From Pseudomonadota bacterium (GTDB lineage: Bacteria > Myxococcota_A > UBA796 > SXON01), in NCBI GenBank assembly GCA_030685065.1, contig JAUXQH010000170.1, positions 1-64,000 on the forward strand: a stretch of DNA of 64,000 bases. The letters run 5' to 3'. Positions 61,398 through 64,000 of the stretch are shown here, piece after piece (the first letter of the stretch is position 1; each line of letters begins with the position of its first letter). The position numbers were made by a program, and so were the translations under genes. The notes beneath the pieces are model-generated. The model saw only the letters and a list, made by a program, of their open reading frames with translations. It did not search any database and was not told where the DNA came from.

Positions 61398-63272
61398 ATG
61401 CTCCGCTTCATCGGCTCCGCCGCCCTCCTGCTGCTTGGGGTGCACCCTGCGGTGACCCACGCTGCCGAGCCGGCAGACGCACAGTGCAACGCCAGCAATC
61501 TCCGGTGGTCCGCCGTATCGAATCGCCTGTATGTCACGGGCGGGGCGCGATGCACCTTGACCGAAATCCGGCGCCACGCGGACCCGGCCGTGCCCCTCGT
61601 CCTGGTCGACGCTCCCAAGCGGATCTGGCTCCTCGGGGCCAACCTTCTCCTCGAGGGCGGCTCCGCGCTCGTGCTGGACGGATCCAGCGTCGGGGGAGAT
61701 GTCGCCGAGCTGCGGCTGCGCAGCAACAACTCCTCCGCGCCCGACGCGTTCGTCGAGGTCCGCGCGATGTGGGGCACCGTCACCATGCGGAACACCCGGC
61801 TGACCTCCTGGGACGAGGACAAGGGCGGGCCGGACACGGAATACGAGACGTACGGCCGCGCGTTCGTACGCGCGCTCTCCTATCTGGACGGGACGACGCC
61901 TCGCGAATCGCGGATGGACATCGTCGACAGCGAGATCGGCCATCTCGGCTACGATGCGTCCGAATCGTACGGCCTCGTGTGGAAGGTGCGGGGCGAGACC
62001 GCCGGGATCTTCGACCTTGTCGACGTGCTGGGCGACGTGACCGGATCGGTCGTGCACGACAACTACTTCGGCATGTACACCTTCGGGGCGTACGGGATGA
62101 ACATCGTGGGGAACGAGTTCTCCGACAACGTCATGTACGGGGTCGACCCGCACGACGACTCCGATGCCCTGGTGGTCGAGAACAACAACATTCACGACAA
62201 CGGCAACCACGGGTTCATCTGCTCGATGCGTTGCGACGGCCTGACGATCCGGAGCAACGTCTCCTCCTCGAACGCCGGTGTGGGCTTCATGCTCCATCGC
62301 GCGGTGGTGAACAGCGTGGTGGAGGGCAACCTCGCCGAGCTCAACGGCACCGGGGGCTTCGCGATCGTCGACAGTTACGACAACGTGTTCCGCGGCAACG
62401 CGGCGCACGGCAACCAATACGGAATCCGCCTGTCCACCGGCGCCTCGGACAACCTCATCGTCGACAACGATCTGAGCGACAACCTCGAGTACGGGATCTA
62501 CACCTACCTGGGGGCGGACGCGCCCACCGTCAACGACGGCCGGGTCGCCCGCAATCGGTTCGTGGGCAACAACGTCAGCCGAAACGGCATTCTCGGCGCC
62601 CGCGCCGACCAGTCGTACATGAACGAGTTCTCCGAAAACACGTTCGAAGACAATGGCCAGTACGCGGTGCTCCTGTTCGACGCGAACGAGAACGTGCTCC
62701 GCGGAAACGACCTGTTCGGCAGTTACATCCTCACCCACGGGGACGCGTCCAACTACGTCGCGGACACCGACTCGGCGGACGTGATGTTCGCGGACGACCG
62801 CGCCAGCCTCACGTTCACCGACTCCGGCGGGCGGGTGTTCCTCAATCCGGAGGGCGTGCCGACGCTCGTGGGCGCCGACGGATCGAGCCTCACCCTCACC
62901 GGCGGGGCCGGGATCGTCACGGTTGACGCCGTGGCGCTCGCGGTGTCCCTGGAGGGAGGCGCGGCCCACGTAGGGATCCTCGGATGGAGCGGCGGGGCGC
63001 GGGTGTGGTGCATCGCCCCGTCCGGGGCTGCGCGCGCGACCTTCACGGTGGGAGATCTCGAGCCGGGTGGCCGCTACCGGGTGCGGGTGGACGGTGGGCG
63101 CCTGGCGCCCCTCGTCGCCGACGCGAGCGGGTCGACCTGGTTCGCGGCGGCCATGGACACGGCGCCGCACACGTATGCACTCACCTCCATCCGAGGGTTG
63201 GCCTCCCCACGCTCGGCGTGGCCAGCGGCGGGTGTCCGGACGGACACGTTCGAAACCATGTGTGGAAAATAG
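61398..63272 (+). CDS. algG: AlgG-type mannuronan C5-epimerase
   Basis: 624 residues; GGAGG lies before ATG 61398. A signal peptide (about 1-22) is followed by a region of about 150 residues and a right-handed beta-helix (about 160-480) with the catalytic DPHD motif at 250-253 in YGVDPHDDSDALVVENNNIH, typical of AlgG/AlgE epimerases. These convert mannuronate to guluronate in the polymer. A C-terminal ~120-residue beta-type domain follows, beyond the usual AlgG length (about 540). It lies 34 bases after alg8. A tandem paralogue follows. Confidence 0.9.
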   Translation: MLRFIGSAALLLLGVHPAVTHAAEPADAQCNASNLRWSAVSNRLYVTGGARCTLTEIRRHADPAVPLVLVDAPKRIWLLGANLLLEGGSALVLDGSSVGGDVAELRLRSNNSSAPDAFVEVRAMWGTVTMRNTRLTSWDEDKGGPDTEYETYGRAFVRALSYLDGTTPRESRMDIVDSEIGHLGYDASESYGLVWKVRGETAGIFDLVDVLGDVTGSVVHDNYFGMYTFGAYGMNIVGNEFSDNVMYGVDPHDDSDALVVENNNIHDNGNHGFICSMRCDGLTIRSNVSSSNAGVGFMLHRAVVNSVVEGNLAELNGTGGFAIVDSYDNVFRGNAAHGNQYGIRLSTGASDNLIVDNDLSDNLEYGIYTYLGADAPTVNDGRVARNRFVGNNVSRNGILGARADQSYMNEFSENTFEDNGQYAVLLFDANENVLRGNDLFGSYILTHGDASNYVADTDSADVMFADDRASLTFTDSGGRVFLNPEGVPTLVGADGSSLTLTGGAGIVTVDAVALAVSLEGGAAHVGILGWSGGARVWCIAPSGAARATFTVGDLEPGGRYRVRVDGGRLAPLVADASGSTWFAAAMDTAPHTYALTSIRGLASPRSAWPAAGVRTDTFETMCGK

Positions 63273-63290
63273 GTGTCGAAAATAGGTGTC
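63265..63290 (+). repeat. 13-bp tandem duplication across the algG stop codon
   Basis: GAAAATAGGTGTC at 63265-63277 is repeated exactly at 63278-63290. The stop codon TAG (63270-63272) lies in the first copy. Likely a small duplication scar; no function is evident. Confidence 0.7.
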
Positions 63291-63366
63291 GAAGAAGTCT
63301 TGGAACAAGTTGGTGAGATGACATTTCGATTTCACCCGCTGTGCTCACGTTTGATGCGGGAGTCAC

Positions 63367-64000
63367 ATGCGCCAACCACACCTCGGCCTCTGCTCTGCTC
63401 TGCTCCTTTTCGGCGGCCTGCTGACCAGCGGCCCGGCCCGCGCCGCGGCGCCGCTCTCTCCCGGACCCGCGCCGGGCCCGGCGCCCATGGGGTGCTCCGC
63501 GGCGAACGTCCTGTGGAAGAGCGTCTCGAACCGGATCTACGTGACGGGGGACGTGAGGTGCACGCTCACCGACGTCCGGCGTCTCGCGCCCGAGGATGCT
63601 CCGCTCACCCTGGTTGACCCCGACAACCGGATCTGGTTTCTCGGGGCCAACCTGATCATCGAAAATGGAGCCACGCTCGTGCTCGACGGGTCGGGCCCCG
63701 ACGGCGATGTCGCCGAGCTCCGGCTGCAGAGCAACAACAGCAGCGCGTACGGGGCGTTCGTCGAGGTCCGCGCCCAGTGGGGCAACCTGATGATCCGGAG
63801 CACGCGGATCACCTCGTGGGATGAGCACGACAACGGTCCCGACACCGAGTATGAGTCGTTCGGCCGGGCGTTCGTGCGTGTCGTCTCCTACCTGGAGCCG
63901 GATGGTTCGACCGTGCGGCAATCCCGGATGGACGTGATCGACAGCGACATCGGGTATCTGGGGTACTACGAGGCCGAGTCCTACGGGTTGGTGTGGAAGG
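63367..64000 (+). CDS. Second AlgG-type epimerase paralogue, 3' end beyond the window
   Basis: At least 211 residues, open at the right edge. A signal peptide (about 1-26, ending GPARA) is followed by a region plainly homologous to the first AlgG-type protein: CSAANVLWKSVSNRIYVTGD, RIWFLGANLIIENGATLVLD, VAELRLQSNNSSA, PDTEYESFGRAFVRVVSYL and SRMDVIDSDIGYLGY. The catalytic DPHD region lies beyond the window, so activity cannot be judged. The two genes are a tandem duplication; the poor upstream ribosome site leaves the start moderately sure. Confidence 0.85.
   Translation, partial: MRQPHLGLCSALLLFGGLLTSGPARAAAPLSPGPAPGPAPMGCSAANVLWKSVSNRIYVTGDVRCTLTDVRRLAPEDAPLTLVDPDNRIWFLGANLIIENGATLVLDGSGPDGDVAELRLQSNNSSAYGAFVEVRAQWGNLMIRSTRITSWDEHDNGPDTEYESFGRAFVRVVSYLEPDGSTVRQSRMDVIDSDIGYLGYYEAESYGLVWK

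Overview
This is a GC-rich window with dense, often overlapping genes (many ATGA or GTGA start/stop overlaps). It encodes a flagellum and many lipoproteins with MopE-type metal-binding repeats, lamin-tail domains, FG-GAP repeats and Asp-Thr linkers. That combination suggests a Gram-negative, deltaproteobacterial or Myxococcota-like bacterium. The lineage is an inference from gene content; the window has no rRNA. I saw no tRNA, CRISPR array, insertion sequence or prophage.

Layout: (1) 1-6651 is a flagellar export and motor operon (end of flgE, then fliL-M-N-O-P-Q-R-flhB and a FliA-type sigma factor), closed by a terminator and a REP-like repeat. (2) 6940-10809 is a very large lipoprotein on the minus strand. 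(3) 11221-41025 is a large tellurite/stress (Ter) locus. It starts with a DUF475/TerC-like membrane protein, two TerD proteins, a TerA-like protein, a TerD-protease fusion, TerZ and an ATP-grasp enzyme. A sensor kinase with its response regulator and a Crp-like regulator follow. From 41025 down to 21860 runs one minus-strand gene series of about 19 kb: TerD with a proline-rich repeat, an Hsp70-like ATPase, a membrane protein with a GrpE-like end, a propeller protein, a vWA lipoprotein, a small membrane protein, a tubulin-like GTPase with GYF-like tails, the Ter biosynthetic enzymes (PRTase-TRSP, HAD, StiP-family PRTase, HpcH/CitE-type aldolase), a lipoprotein and a protein with an effector-associated-like domain. 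(4) 41201-52501 holds surface lipoproteins, an alpha/beta hydrolase, glycogen phosphorylase, a 50-residue membrane peptide and hypothetical proteins. (5) 52941 to the window end is an alginate cluster: PL7 alginate lyase, AGE-family isomerase, AlgD, Alg44, AlgL-like lyase, Alg8 and two tandem AlgG-type epimerases, the second cut by the window end.

How they may work together: TerD proteins are known calcium-binding stress proteins, and the PRTase/HAD/aldolase/ATP-grasp set is the known Ter-linked module predicted to make a nucleoside-like metabolite. Here that module sits in one apparent transcript with an Hsp70/GrpE-like pair, a tubulin-like protein and a vWA membrane protein, which looks like a membrane-linked, NTP-driven stress or defence complex. 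The alginate set covers precursor oxidation (AlgD), c-di-GMP-gated polymerisation (Alg8/Alg44), epimerisation (AlgG) and trimming (AlgL, PL7). The outer-membrane export and acetylation genes are not in the window and may lie beyond its right end.
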